From Metallyticus violacea (lineage: Eukaryota > Arthropoda > Insecta > Mantodea > Metallyticidae): 64,000 nucleotides of DNA. Below the pieces are notes generated by a model. It was not told where the DNA came from. It made no database searches and worked only from the letters and a program-made list of their open reading frames with translations. This document shows positions 10,551 through 22,335 of the stretch, one piece after another (the stretch's first letter is position 1; every line of letters begins with the position of its first letter). The position numbers were made by a program, and so were the translations under genes. Where the stretch lies: positions 1,118,501 through 1,182,500 of the forward strand of contig CM060833.1 in assembly GCA_030762175.1 (NCBI GenBank), read 5' to 3'.

Positions 10551-11429
10551 ACTAAGTTATCACAGGCAGTGGAGAATGATAATCAGAGCCCACATGGCAA
10601 TGATTATAAAATGCTATATGCAATTCTAATATACACATAAATCTTGATCATGGGTTTCTGGATATTAAATGAACATTTTTTTGTCATTTTCCAACATTTT
10701 TCTATTTTATGTAAATTTTTATATTTTATTGAGTTTAGCAATCTAATTTTTTTTTTTTTAAATTTAATTTGTTTCCTATTTTGCAGCACTGTTGCCTTCC
10801 TCATTTAAGCTAAACTAGGATGGAATTTATAAATAAGAAATGCCTTTTTACCTTGAATAACTGCAGTAGTAGGAAAAGGTTTTGAGCCTTACATATTAAG
10901 TTCACAAAATGACCATGTAACTTGCCAGGAAGTGTTATTTAAATAGCCAGCAATACAAGAGCCTCTCATCATGTGGCCATTGGTTTAATTTGCTAATTAT
11001 ATAAATGTTATATAACTACAGAACTGGTTTACTACATTCCAGGCAAGCTATTGTTTTTCTTCCCCTTTTAAGTAAATAGGAAACCTAGGAATAATGTTAC
11101 TTTAGTGGCCTGCAAATCAGCTGGTGCAAAAGGGTTCATTTTAGTTGCAGTTCAGTTGCACTCTAAAATGCTGATAGTAACCATGTAAACAGTATCATTT
11201 AAACTAAATGGCTTCTGAATGTGGCAAATAAGTGTTTGATATTATTGTGCAAGGTTTGTGAAATTAAAGTGGCAACAGGAAAGAGATTCACAATAAAACA
11301 CTTTAAACATGACAAACACATACATGCTTTTGAGAATGGTACCAAAAAAAAAAAACACACATCAATATAGTTACTGTTAACAAATAGTAGTAAATATTTA
11401 GCATTTTTCAAAGAACTGTACGATGTTCT

Positions 11430-12660
11430 AGTTTCAATAAATATTCCTCAATGGAAATTAAGTAACACAAAACTAGGGACTTCCTGCAACACTACATTGG
11501 CCAATTTCCAGTGAAATGGCTTTAAGAAGAAATTATATTCCTCAGTGCTATGAGGAATCATAAGAAGAATTAGACAAACAATCAAAGCTAACAAGATCTT
11601 TGTCTTTATTGATGAAACCAGAGACATTGAGTGTTTCTCTGTAGCCCACATTATTACGGGGGCTATGGAAATCAAAAGCCCAAGACAAGTATTCTTGCTG
11701 AACACTTAAGTTTTGAAAGCAGTTAAACATAGCAAGCCATTGGCTATCTGACTGCTTTCATGCATCTAGGGATTTGTCATAGCAACATCCTGCTGTTTGT
11801 CATCAATGCAGCAAGATACATGGTAAAAGCTGCTAAAGCTAAAGACTTTTATTCAATGATAGTGCATTTAATTTGTTTGAGCATACTGTGCATAGAGTTG
11901 CGGAAAAGTTTGCACCTTATTCAGCCAGCTTGTGTCTCAAACAAAGAAAATCTTTGTTAAAGATCCACCAAGAAAAAAGTCTTTAAATCCATAGCCCCAT
12001 GTGTTCCCCAGCCACCAGAACCCATCATTACACATTGGGTTTCCTGGATCGATGCTCTGTGTAATACTGCAACAGCTTCAAAATTGTGAAATCCATGATT
12101 GATGCTCTGAAGATGCAAAATGCTATAGCCATCCAGCAAGCTCAGGAACTGTATTTTCATCAAATGGAGGGAAACAGCATACTTAAAAGCAAATTTCAGC
12201 TGTACTAATGCGAAAATTTAAGAAAGTGCATGAAATTTGAAATCGCCATTGAACTTTTCAACAAATCTCAAGTATATGAAGTAGGTGAAATGATGAAAAA
12301 TAAAATGAAAAGCATTCTAGATAAAAATCTGAGATACAACTCCACATGCTTGATTTTTAAAGCTTTAAATAGTGAAAGCTTCAACACATTTTGCAGAAGA
12401 GATTACATCTAATGACTTAGCATTCTTTGTAGTGCTGGCAGTTGGAGAGAAGGCTAGTGGCGTATGCGGGAGAGGGCTTTATCCAACAAGTAAAACACTG
12501 CTCATGTATCGTCATCTATTCAAATACTTAAGAGTTGGTCCATCTCTTTGCATTAACAAAAGCATGATATTAATAGTGAACAGTTCAACTTTATCAACAT
12601 GTTCCTCTGACTAGTCATCTCTCCAGCATCCAGCAGTCCATTATAACTTACAGCAATACA
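11430..12660 (+). pseudogene. hAT-type transposase relic
   Basis: Plus-strand frames show LGICHSNILLFVINAARYMV with AAKAKDFYSMIVHL (11760-11880), then NSFKIVKSMIDALKMQNAIA (about 12070-12130), then VGEMMKNKMKSILDKN (12278-12330). These follow the order of a hAT lineage with a DAARYM block and a C-terminal dimerisation region, also seen at 36.6 kb. Stops and shifts interrupt every 60-100 codons. No terminal repeats were identified. Confidence 0.55.
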
Positions 12661-13572
12661 GAATAAGGTGCCTACAATTTTACAGTGTAATTTTTCAGTT
12701 TCTTTCTATTTACTGCATGTGAATATAAAACATATGCTTTTAAAAAGATTAGTTTAGTTTCTGGAGCATTCAGTGAGTTCGCTAAGCAGTCACAAAGACC
12801 TAAAAACACAGAACTTGTCATATACAATTACCACAGTAGCACACAATCTACATTTACAAAAAATGTGTGTACATCTTCATAAATAGTTAAAATAAAAATG
12901 GAAAAGAGCACCTAGAAAACCTAAAACAACAAAAACCGACAAATCACTTATCATACAAATTTTACTATATACATGTTTACATATGCATTAATATAAAATC
13001 ATTGCAGTGTTTTTAACTCAGTATAATATTGTCACTCATATATTCCTTTACAGAATAATAGACCTTTTTACATAGGTACTTTATAAGAGCAGATTTAAAG
13101 GAATTATTATTGTTTATTAAGGCTTTTAGACTAGAGCGAAGAGCATTTTGTACTAAAATGCATTCATAATATATGCCTTTTTGGTGGTGGGAAAGTGTTG
13201 AACCCGGTCTATGTAGATTTGCTTTTTGTCTGGTATTCTTGTCAGTATTATATTGATTTTGAACAAATTTTTCCTTATTTCTTACATAAAAGTTCATGAG
13301 GGATAATAAATATTCACAAGGAAGAGTTAAATTTTCAAATTGCCTAAAGAGGTTTCTGCATGAATGTCAGCTATATTTACCAGCAACTATTTGTATGGCT
13401 TTTTTCTGTAATAGGAAGACACGTTCACTTTTAACTGAATTTCCCCAAAATATCAGACTGTATTTCGTTATTGAGTTGAAATAAGCATAATAAACTAGTT
13501 TAAAGTCTTAATTGACTCCAACATTATTAATGCACTGCTACAGTTAGGTATGATAAGATCAATGAGATCATT

Positions 13573-13911
13573 TCAATTCAGATGGATATCCATCATTAAA
13601 CCACGGAATTTAAGATATTCGGTTTGTAGACAATATCCTATCTGTAATTGTGGATCTGGAGTGATGAATTTCATTACATTTGTTTTACCTAGATTTAGAG
13701 CCAATTTGTTTGCTTTGAACCATACACACAATGAACTCAGAACCAGATTTAGTTTACTGGCACAATCATTAAGGCTATTTCCATTTATCAATATGCTTGT
13801 GTCATCTGCAAATATAACTACATGTTGGATGGATAAGGAAAGATCATTTATATATATCAGAAAAAGAAGACGGCCCTGAACAGATCCTTGAAGCACTCCA
13901 TGGTTAATCAT
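13573..13911 (-). pseudogene. LINE reverse transcriptase palm fragment
   Basis: A 112-residue frame begins with HGVLQGSVQGRLLFLIYIND, holds the active-site FADD (metal-binding Asp pair) and ends in NVMKFITPDPQLQIGY. It belongs to the LINE 12740-15600; flanking frames are interrupted. Confidence 0.75.
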
Positions 13912-14130
13912 TCCCCATTCTGATATGTTTTTATTTTTAAAGGGACAATTTAATACTACTTTTTGTTTCCTTTTGTCAAAGTAGGATATAAACCATTTTA
14001 AATATTATTCCAAAGAAAGCTAATTTATCTATCAGAATTTCATGATTGACACAGTCGAACGCCTTTGCTAAGTCACAAAATATCCCTCCTACATGTACTT
14101 TTTCATTAAATGCAGTTAAAATTTCATTAG

Positions 14131-14410
14131 GTGTTTTTTGGATGGTGTTTAACATCCGTTTTTACTACTGAGGCACCACAGGAAGTGAACAATGATGATA
14201 CATGAGATGAAATGATATATTGGGAAAGAATTTTTAAGGAAGGAACTGTTACAGGCCTAAGTTTAGAGTACCTCCCCTGCATTTGCCATTTATGAGTGAG
14301 GAAAATTTCAAAAAAAACCTCTGTCAGGGAGGACTGATCTGGCGGAATTCGAACCTCAGACCTCCGTTCATGAGTCTGCACCTTAACGATTCGGCCACCC
14401 ATGGCAGCAT
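14131..14410 (-). mobile_element. SINE B with target duplication
   Basis: An 11 bp direct repeat AATTTCATTAG flanks it (14120-14130 and 14411-14421) and marks a clean insertion into the LINE. The tRNA-like head is at the right (CTTAACGATTCGGCCACCC reversed) and the tail at the left. Confidence 0.85.
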
Positions 14411-15924
14411 AATTTCATTAGTAAGTTTACAGATTGCATTTTCTGTTGAGATTCCTTTTCTAAATCTAAATTGATGATTACTAGAATATTGTTACTTTCA
14501 AGGTAATGGTAAAGCCATTACTTTCTCAAACACCTTAAAAATTATATCTTTTCAATATAAAATAATTAATTTACCTTTTCTCCCTTTTTGAGCAGAGGCT
14601 TCAATATAGAAATTTTAGCCTCTCAGGAAATGCACCCGATTTTAAAGACTCGTTAAACAAATGACTTAGGAGGATACTAATTCCCTTTGCAAAGGCCTTT
14701 ATAACTTTGCTGTTGATCTCATCATAGTCAGAAGAGTTTTTTTATTTTAGTTTTCTAATGATATTACTAATTTCTAATGGAATGGTGATACATGGTTTCA
14801 ATTCATTATTTTGACTGGGAATTGAGATTTGTAAAATCCTTAATGCATCTCTTTTATCACCACAGAATAAATTTAAATTTTTTGTTACATTAAGAAAGTA
14901 ATCATTGCTTCATCTTGTTGCAAATTTTTGCCTGTTTCTTGTTTTATTATATTCCAAGTAGTTTTTCTTTTGTTTTTTGACGACTGATAAGTGTTTGGTG
15001 ATGGAGGCATTTCACTGCTTTTATGACTTTCCTAAGTATCTTACAATACTTTTTAAAATGTATTTTTAATTTAGGGTCTTTACTGGGCTTTTGCTCATTA
15101 TATAATTGCCTTTTATGTTGACAAGATTTTTTAATTCCTTGGTTTAACCATTTTCTGCTCATATTATAAGTTCATTTTTTTAATTTTTAGTGGTAAATAT
15201 GCTTCAAAATGCAATTTAAAAATCTTTAAAAACATTGATGAATTTACTTAATACATCATTTGCATTCCACAATTCTTGTTGAAGATTCTCCAACATTTTA
15301 CTGAGGTTTACATCATTAATTTCTCTTATATTTTATATATCTGTAATATTCTTTAAGTTTTATTCTTTTTCACTTTTACTTGAGCATCATCGTCAGAGAG
15401 ACCATTTATCAATGGAGATACAGAATATGACAGTTTGTTTGAGTTTACAAATATATTATCTATTGCTGTACAATAGTTTTTATCAATCCTGTATGCACCA
15501 TACTATATGCAGTAAGAAGGGAATTCAATCCATTCATTCTAACATTTGGCATTAAGTAATCAGTATTTATGTCCCCACACATAATTAACTTATATTTAAT
15601 AAAACAATGATATACACTGACATATTACTTTTCATGGATTTTTAAAAATATTTAAGGGCCTTTTTGTGTCGTCTTTTATAATTGTTAAGGTCATCAACAT
15701 CTGGACCCTGCAGATGATACATGATATGAAAGATTACTCTTCCTTAATCACCCAACTTTTTTTATTTTCACTTTCCTTTATTTACATGGTACTCTTCCCA
15801 TATTAACTATTACTACACTCATTTAATTCTCCTCAGTTAATTTTCTACATCTTCTATAACTTACAAATGTTTATTTCTTCTCTGCTACAGGTGCTTTACT
15901 GAAATGGGAAATTGGAAATATATA

Positions 15925-16096
15925 TTTTTTTTTTTTTTCAAAGAAGCATTCCAGGCCTAAGTTTAAACTAGAGTATTTCCATTTGCCATTTATAAAGACT
16001 GAAGAAAACCTGCAAAAACGTTAGCCGGGTTGAACGGTTCTAGCGGGAATTTAACCCAAGACTTCCAGCTCACGAGTTCATGTCTTAACAAGCACT
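15925..16096 (-). mobile_element. SINE B, diverged and partial
   Basis: The body AAGCATTCCAGGCCTAAGTT and GAAGAAAACCTGCAAAAACG and a degraded head (GAATTTAACCCAAGACTTCC) are visible. The tail half is missing or unrecognisable. It ends 160 bp from VPS37B exon 1. Confidence 0.65.
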
Positions 16097-16254
16097 TATA
16101 TATAACCAAAATTTCTAAAACAATGACACGTGACTTGGATGAATGCAGAATAGCGCGCCAGTATTATTATTATTTTTTTTAATGCTTTACGGAGTATATA
16201 ATTGGGACCCTTTCTGTAATTCAGAAAATATGGAAAGTAAATCTAATTACCAAC

Positions 16255-16389
16255 CTGTTTGACATCCTTCATCATTTCCTCAAATTTGCTGTCATCATTT
16301 AGGAGTTCCTTCAGCTCATCTATATTAAGATGAGATAATAATCCCAAAGCTGCAGGGTAATCTGGTTCTTGTCGATAATTGCTATACAT
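16255..16389 (-). CDS. VPS37B: VPS37B, coding exon 1 (start)
   Basis: It encodes 45 residues starting MYSNYRQEPDYPAALGLL and ending FEEMMKDVKQ. The LxxLNxDELKELLNDD segment (residues about 19-33) is the N-terminal helix of the VPS37 Mod(r) domain, which packs against TSG101 and VPS28 in ESCRT-I. The ATG at 16389 is the only start in this frame that gives a normal VPS37 N terminus. The donor CAG|GTTGGT keeps phase 0 with exon 2. An alternative GT four bases further (GTTG|GTAATT) would break the frame to exon 2. Confidence 0.88.
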
Positions 16390-17095
16390 TGTGTACACTG
16401 CACTTTATTCTGTTAAAGATTACTTAATAGGATTAGTGTTTTTCAAAACCAACTTGAAAGTACTCTCATGCACTGCTAATCATGACATTTAAAATTTAAC
16501 TTTATCCTTCAACTTACATAAGGATTCAATTGTTACCAAATAAGTAATGGTACCTGTCCGTTTTCTGTTAATATATGGACGACAAATAAATTATAACTTC
16601 CATACAGTTATAGACATGACTTAATACCTGTAACAGCCATCATTCTGCAGTACAGCCAACATAACTATTAACATTGGGCAATGTCAAAGAATTGTGGTTC
16701 CACGCTTGACTTTCTTGTATGCGGAATCAAAAATTGAGTGAAAATTGGCGTACGCAATGGCAATTCTTTAAAATGACTTTTATTTTTCATCTTTGTTTTA
16801 ATAAAACATGAGATAAACTCACATCTCTTAATGAGAGAAGACGTAATATTTTAAATATGTTCGTGCATAATAAACGCCATTAGATCAATCACAAGTGTAA
16901 GCGCGTGTACATGGCACTATAAGAGCACTTCAATTTTTCCAATTCATTTCTAGGAATAGGTTAAATGTTATCAGTTGTTTACAGGAACGAACCAATCTGT
17001 ATTTTAACATATGAAATATTTGTATGTTGCTCGTTTGGGGCAATTTTAATTTTTAATTCAATTAGTAAATGTATAATATTGGTACCCCGATTAAC

Positions 17096-17097
<2 letters not shown>

Positions 17098-17134
<37 letters not shown>
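17098..17134. repeat. (TA)n microsatellite
   Basis: About 18 TA units, upstream of VPS37B. Confidence 0.95.
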
Positions 17135-17135
<1 letters not shown>

Positions 17136-17249
17136 CATTTATGCTGCATACGCGTAGCTACAACCAAACAACATAGCATCATATGAAATGTTCCTAAATA
17201 TATTTCGTTACCCAAAGGAGCGCTTTTCTTTAGCTTCTTAACTTTCGCA

Positions 17250-17250
<1 letters not shown>

Positions 17251-17321
<71 letters not shown>

Positions 17322-17322
17322 T
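17251..17322. repeat. (ATT)n microsatellite
   Basis: About 24 uninterrupted ATT units. Confidence 0.95.
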
Positions 17323-17873
17323 AACATTTTATTGCACTCTCTACTTTATGAAACAAAAAGTGTATGCGATTACTGCTTTCTTTCTTTTACTCATTTTGGA
17401 GTTCTAGAGTCCCTCCCTCAACCGCCGAAAAGAACCTCCCTGATCATAATTTTCCTTGTTTAATTCAAATAGAACTTCCATGAAGGTACAGAGGAGAAAT
17501 TAAATTAGAATAGCAGGAAAGTTAGTAAAAATATCATTCAGAAATAGTGTGAAATGGTTAAAACCTAGCATGCCATCCACACTTCCAAAAAAAAAAAAAA
17601 AAAAAAAATGCAACTACCTATATACTGAAATCGAGAAATACAGCACCGTCAGAAAACAAACGACAAATGCATCCAGGCTAACTATGGAACAATTGAAAAA
17701 ATGCAATTAATAATCAACTCATATTCACACACTAACCTAGAATTAAGCTTGTGTAAATCCTAGAAACCGGAGGAACCAGTGATTTACTCCGGCTCGCAAC
17801 TGCCTAACGGTCTCCGCTCCCTCCTATTCCGAAAAGATACAAGCGAACATGTTGATACATCATAAAATTATAA

Positions 17874-18176
17874 TGGTCGGTCCTGGTGGTATAGTGGTTA
17901 CCATACTTGCCTTCTACACCCAAGAACGCGGGTTCGAACCCGGCCAGGACCGATGGATTTTTTCGGACGTAAAAATCCTAAGTATGGCTTCCTTCGGAAG
18001 GGAAGTAAAGCAGTGGGTCCCGTGTCGTACATTTACGGCACGAAAAAGAACCTCAAGCCTGAAAGAGAGGCCTTTGAGCAAAATTTGTCGGCCTTTCACG
18101 CCCTGAGTTGAATGCGCTGATGACCTGAGATGTTAAAGAGCGGCCATAAATAAATCAATCAAAAAAAATAATTAAA
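17874..18176 (+). mobile_element. SINE A, complete reference copy
   Basis: A 12 bp direct repeat ATAAAATTATAA flanks it (17862-17873 and 18177-18188). The head GGTCCTGGTGGTATAGTGG, the B-box GGTTCGAACCC and the closing CCAGGACC form a tRNA-like fold, with the 5' and 3' acceptor strands complementary. A unique body of about 200 bp follows, then a TAAATAAATCAATC tail. The head resembles tRNA-Gly, but no proper anticodon loop is preserved, so it is not a functional tRNA. Confidence 0.92.
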
Positions 18177-18259
18177 ATAAAATTATAAAATAGTTTTGTT
18201 GGCAACTGTGAAAACCAAAAGTATAATCTCTCAAGCACATGTACAACTGTTAAAGAAAA

Positions 18260-19723
18260 TCTTAAGCTTCGTTTAGCTTAGTTACTTTAATTTCTCGGCA
18301 TTCAGTGAGTACTGGAAGCAGTCACACAGATTTACAAACATAGAATTTATCATTTACAATTACAATTACCATAGTAGCACGCATCCTAAATTTACAAAGC
18401 ATATCGGGCACATTTACATAAATAGTTACAACAAAATGAACAACTTGGAACAACTAGAACAACTCAGCCAATAAAACAAAATCAAGAGAATCATAAACAA
18501 ATAACTTTATCACATAAATTTTACTAAAAATATGTTTAGTTTAGTTTAGTTCCTGGAGCAATCAGTAAGTTCGCAAAGCAGTTACAATGAGTTACGATCA
18601 TAGAATTTATCATTTACAATTACCACCGTAGCACACATCGTAAATTTACAAAAAAAAAAAAAAAAAAAAAAATCATGCAAATCTGCATAAATAGTTACAT
18701 TAAGAATGAAAAAGTAACTCCTAGAACAATTTAGCCAAAACAACTAATACAAGAGAAGCACGGACAAATAACTTTATCATACAAATTTTACTAAAAACGT
18801 GTTTTGTTTAGTTTAATTTAGTTCCTGGAGCATTCAGTGAGTTTGCAAAGCAGTTACGGAGACTTACGATCTAGAATTTGTCATTTACAATTATGACAGT
18901 AGTACACATTGTAAATTTACAAACAAAAAAAAATATCATACACATCTGCATAAATAGTTACAATAAGAATGAAAAAGTAACACCTAGAACAATTTAGCCA
19001 AAACAACAAAAAACAGAGAAGCAGAAACAGACAAATCACTGAATCACACAAAGTTTACTATATACTGTTTATATACGCATTAATATTAAATTATTGCAGT
19101 GTTTTTAACTCAGTATAATATTGTCAATCATGTATTCCTTTACAGAATAAAGATCTTTTTATATAGGTATTTTCTAAAAGCAGATTTAAAGGATTTATCA
19201 TTGTTTATTAAGGCTTTTAGGCTAAAGGGAAGATCATTTTGCACTAAAATGCATCCGCTATAAACTTTTTTTTGATGCTATAAAAGTGTCTGCAACGGTC
19301 TTTGCAGATTTGCTTTTTGTCTAGTATTCTTGTCATGTATATTTGGATTTTGTACATATTTTCTTTATTTGTTATATAAAAGTTCTTGAGGGGTAAAATA
19401 CATTCACATGGAAGAGTTAAAATTAAAATTGCCTAAAGAGATTTCTGTATGAATTACTGCTAGTTGTACCAGCGATTATTCATTTGTTTTATTTATTTAT
19501 TTATTTACTTTTTATTGCAATAGGAAAACACGCTCACTTTTAACTAAATTACCCCAAAATATAAAACAATGTTTCATTGTTGAGTTACAATAAGCATAAT
19601 AAATTACTTTTAAGCTCTTAATTGACTTCAGCGTTACTAATACACATATTGCATAGAATGCATGCTAAGTTTAGGTATAATAAGATCAATGTGATCTTTA
19701 CAGTTCATACGGTTATGAATTAT
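18260..19723 (-). mobile_element. LINE copy 2, 3' part with tandem 3' repeats
   Basis: This is the same LINE family as at 12.7 kb. Its 3' untranslated region holds three head-to-tail units of about 265 bp (roughly 18264-18536, 18537-18800, 18801-19070), each containing GTGAGT...GCAGT and TTTACAATTA..AGTA blocks. Sequence matching the 3' coding edge of the LINE follows to 19723, where the CACTGGGCAAC transposon begins. The LINE resumes at 22042. Confidence 0.75.
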
Positions 19724-22045
19724 CACTGGGCAACCAAAAAAAAAAATACTTTTTGAATGTTTCGAGCACTTTATGAGGCAATTCCTACTAATTTTGGGTT
19801 GAGAAAAACAAATATGACAATGAAATATTTTTATTAGCTCTAGTTTCTATGATATACACAATGTGGAAGTATTACATATTAACGGATTGAGAGAAAAGGA
19901 TACATTTTAATTACATACATGCTAACAACAATGAAAGTGCATTGATTTTTTAAACTGGTAATTACATGCTAAGAATTCTAAATTGTTGGAAAAATACTTC
20001 GCAGATAGTCGTGTCTGAAGAGAATCATGTGGTGGCCTATTGACTTCGTCGTCTTTTAGCTTGCCTCTTGTGATGGAGTTCCGCAGAATCCCTATACAAA
20101 GACCAACAGTAATCCGCAAGCATTACTTCATTCCAACGGCCCTGATATCTTTGTTCCATAACAGAAATGTCCTGATGGAATCTCTCCCCATGTTCGTCAC
20201 TAACAGCTCCACAACTAGGAGGGAAAAAGTCTAGGTGGGAGTGGAGAAAATGGATCTTAAGGGACATGTTGCATCCAAGGTTACGGTATTTTTGCAGGAC
20301 CACTGTCACCAAATGCTTGTAGTTGTCATCTCTTTTGTTGCCTAAAAATCCATGAACAACACCCTTGAAGGCTTCCCAAGCTTCCGTTTCTTTCCCCTCC
20401 AGAACTTGGTCAAATGCAGGATCCTTTACAAGTTCTCTTATTTGTGGTCCGACAAAAATGCCTTCCTTAACTTTTGCATCACTTAATTTCGAAAATTTCT
20501 CTCTGATGTACTTAAAGGCCCGTCCTTCTCGGTTCATAGCTTTGACAAAGTTTTTCATCAAACCCAGCTTGATATGCAGGGGTGGAAGAAGAACGTATTT
20601 TGGGTCCACAAGAGGCTTGGTAACGACATTTTTCTCGCTAGGGTGAAGATTTCTTGCAGGCCAGTCTTCTTTAATATAATGCAATTTCCTATCTCTACTG
20701 TCCCACATACATAAGAAGCAGCAATGCTTTGTGTAACCCAGTTGCATTCCTAAGAGTATGGCAATGACTTTTACATCACCACAGATTTTCCATTTGTGTT
20801 CATGATATTTAATTGAGTCCAAGAGAGCTTTCATATTTGCATATGTCTCCTTCATGTGAACAGCATGACCAACAGGAATAGATGAAAGAAGGTTCCCGTT
20901 GTGAAGTAACACAGCTTTCAAACTAAGCTTGGAGGAATCTATGAATAGCCTCCATTCAGTTGGATCATGGTTCAAATTCAAAGACTTCATCAAGCTATTA
21001 ATGTCGCAGCAAACTATTTTTCTTCTCAAAAAAAGGGAAGCAGTTCCATGTGACGTTTTCTGTACTGTGAGATTCTCACATTACTTTGGAGAAGATTCCA
21101 TTATTGTAGTCGAGACCCAAGAATTTCTGCCTTCTCCTTTGACAGGCCAAGGTCTCTAATGAGATCACTCAATTCCGCTTGACTCAGTCTGTGCGGTTTA
21201 TCATCTTTTCCCTCAAAATCAGGGTCATGGGATATAGAAGACTTGTTTGGTTCTTCTAGTTCCACACTGTCTTCATCTTCTACTTCAAACACACAATTTT
21301 CGGGTGGAGTAGGAACTGGTAAACTATCCGAATGTGGAATGGATCGAATAGCAGATGGAAGATTCGGGTACTGAACTGTTCTTCTTTTCTTCATAGACGA
21401 TCCTGCCTTTATAGGTGGAGTCAGGTAGAAATAGCAGTCATCTGTATGGTTTGTAGGCTCCCGCCTAATCATAGGCACAGCGAAAGCCATACATCGCTTC
21501 TTCTTTTTCAGTCATTCTCGCAGCGTAACTGAACATGCGTTGCAACATATATATGGAGCCCAAGACTTGTCCTGGTCCCCTACTTTCATACCGAAATAAT
21601 ACTGATAGGCAATCTTTACAAGAGGCGTCAGATTGCGTTTCTGTGAGGAAAATGTTATTTCACCACAAATATAACAAAAGTTATTCACCATATTTACACA
21701 TTTTCGTGGCATTTTTACAAATTTTACACTAAAAAGCACTCACGAATCAGAAATTTTGCATTAATTTGAGTAGAAACTACACGTAATTCACAGTCACAGC
21801 AACAGTATCTATGTTTTAGACTTACAAATAGCTGAAGAGCATTTGTGTTTTGTTATTTGACAGGTGTGCCAACTCCCAAAAAATTCCCCCAAATTTAAAA
21901 TCTTCACTCTAAAAAGTGAAATGTCACTTTATCTTCAAAACAGGAGCTAATCTATCATTTTTATGGTGATTTTTTAATTCAGCAGATGGACATACATGTA
22001 AATTCACTATTTTTAAGCCCGAAACATTTTCATTGTTGCCCAGTG
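19724..22045 (-). mobile_element. Chapaev-like (CMC) DNA transposon, complete ends
   Basis: The left end reads CACTGGGCAACC (19724) and the right end is its complement, GTTGCCCAGTG (ending 22045). A second matched block further in (AATGTTTCGAGC against AATGTTTCGGGC) lengthens the terminal repeat. TTAT occurs on both sides, and removing the element plus one TTAT restores the LINE sequence AATTATTAAACC, which a sister copy at 22880 shows uninterrupted. A 4 bp duplication with CACT-type ends fits the Chapaev branch of the CMC group. It encodes the broken transposase at 20037-21712. Confidence 0.8.
20037..21712 (-). pseudogene. putative Chapaev-like transposase (three breaks)
   Basis: About 560 codons on the minus strand. 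The N terminus begins MPRKCVNMVNNFCYICGE and has a C-x2-C...C-x2-C finger (CYIC, CNAC). An acidic linker follows, then the C-terminal 330 residues. In that last frame I see LFIDSS (D31), ICGDVK (D85) and SDEHGERFHQD (E279/E282), a possible DDE triad. C104-x2-C107 and H260-x4-H265 resemble the zinc ligands inserted in CMC/Transib-type catalytic cores. Breaks are a TGA replacing an expected Trp codon (21512), a TAA (21101) and a frameshift between 21100 and 21029. I recognise the protein as a family multiplied in arthropod genomes without a settled name; the transposase role is inferred from its place inside the element. Confidence 0.7.
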
Positions 22046-22335
22046 TTATTAAACCAAGGAATTTGATATCTTTGGTTTGCAGAAGTACACTATTACAACA
22101 TCCAATTTGTAATTGTGGATCTGGAGATATGTGAGTGATGAATTTCATAACATTTGTTTTATCTAGATTTAGAGACAATTTGTTTGCTTTGAATCATACG
22201 TACTTAAAACTCAGAACTAGATTTAATTTAATGGCATAATCATTAAGGTGATTTCCATTTATCATATGCTTGTGTCATCTGCAAATAGAACAATATTTCC
22301 TACATCTTGGATAGAGCATTTATATACATAAGAAA
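22042..22335 (-). mobile_element. LINE copy 2, continuation
   Basis: The sequence after the TTAT duplication continues the LINE (minus frame 21924-22178 includes LNLDKTNVMKFITHISPDPQ, the segment following the polymerase core). The copy ends near 22335, where the 3' region of another copy starts. Confidence 0.7.

Larger units (their letters stand above)
12740..15600 (-). mobile_element. CR1/Jockey-type LINE, minus strand, decayed
   Basis: Reading the minus strand from 15600 gives an endonuclease block CGDINTDYLMPNVRM (near 15580) with DNIFVNSN, then a linker QGIKKSCQHKRQLYNEQK (15000-15130), an eroded reverse transcriptase, and the polymerase core FADDTSILING (near 13810) in the frame 13573-13911. 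The 3' untranslated part runs down to about 12740 and has one copy of a unit that is repeated three times at 18.2-19.1 kb. A SINE B interrupts it at 14131. Frames are broken, so it is inactive. Confidence 0.75.
8459..16254 (-). other. VPS37B intron 1
   Basis: The intron of 7.8 kb begins GTTGGT after the exon 1 codon CAG and ends TTTTCAG. It is filled with SINE pieces, microsatellites, a hAT relic and a long CR1/Jockey-type LINE. Most of the LINE lies on the same strand as the gene. Between about 8460-9090 and 9220-10050 no element or exon could be recognised. Confidence 0.8.
16390..17861. promoter_or_regulatory. presumed VPS37B 5' flank
   Basis: No repeat is recognised apart from microsatellites. 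A less AT-rich patch at 17760-17830 (CCGGAGGAACC, CGGTCTCCGCTCCC) could be a promoter or a non-coding first exon of the minus-strand gene. No TATA box or initiator can be assigned with confidence. Confidence 0.3.

Noticed and set aside
16246..16254. Alternative VPS37B exon 1 donor at GTTG|GTAATT
   Set aside because: It would shift the frame into exon 2, whereas CAG|GTTGGT joins in phase and matches the family.
17879..17952. A tRNA gene
   Set aside because: The A- and B-box-like sequences and acceptor pairing belong to the SINE A head. The anticodon arm is not regular and many copies share the same downstream body.
12750..19070. A CRISPR-like or satellite array from repeated blocks
   Set aside because: The repeated units are LINE 3' regions about 265 bp long with diverged sequence, in a eukaryotic setting; there are no short repeats with unique spacers.
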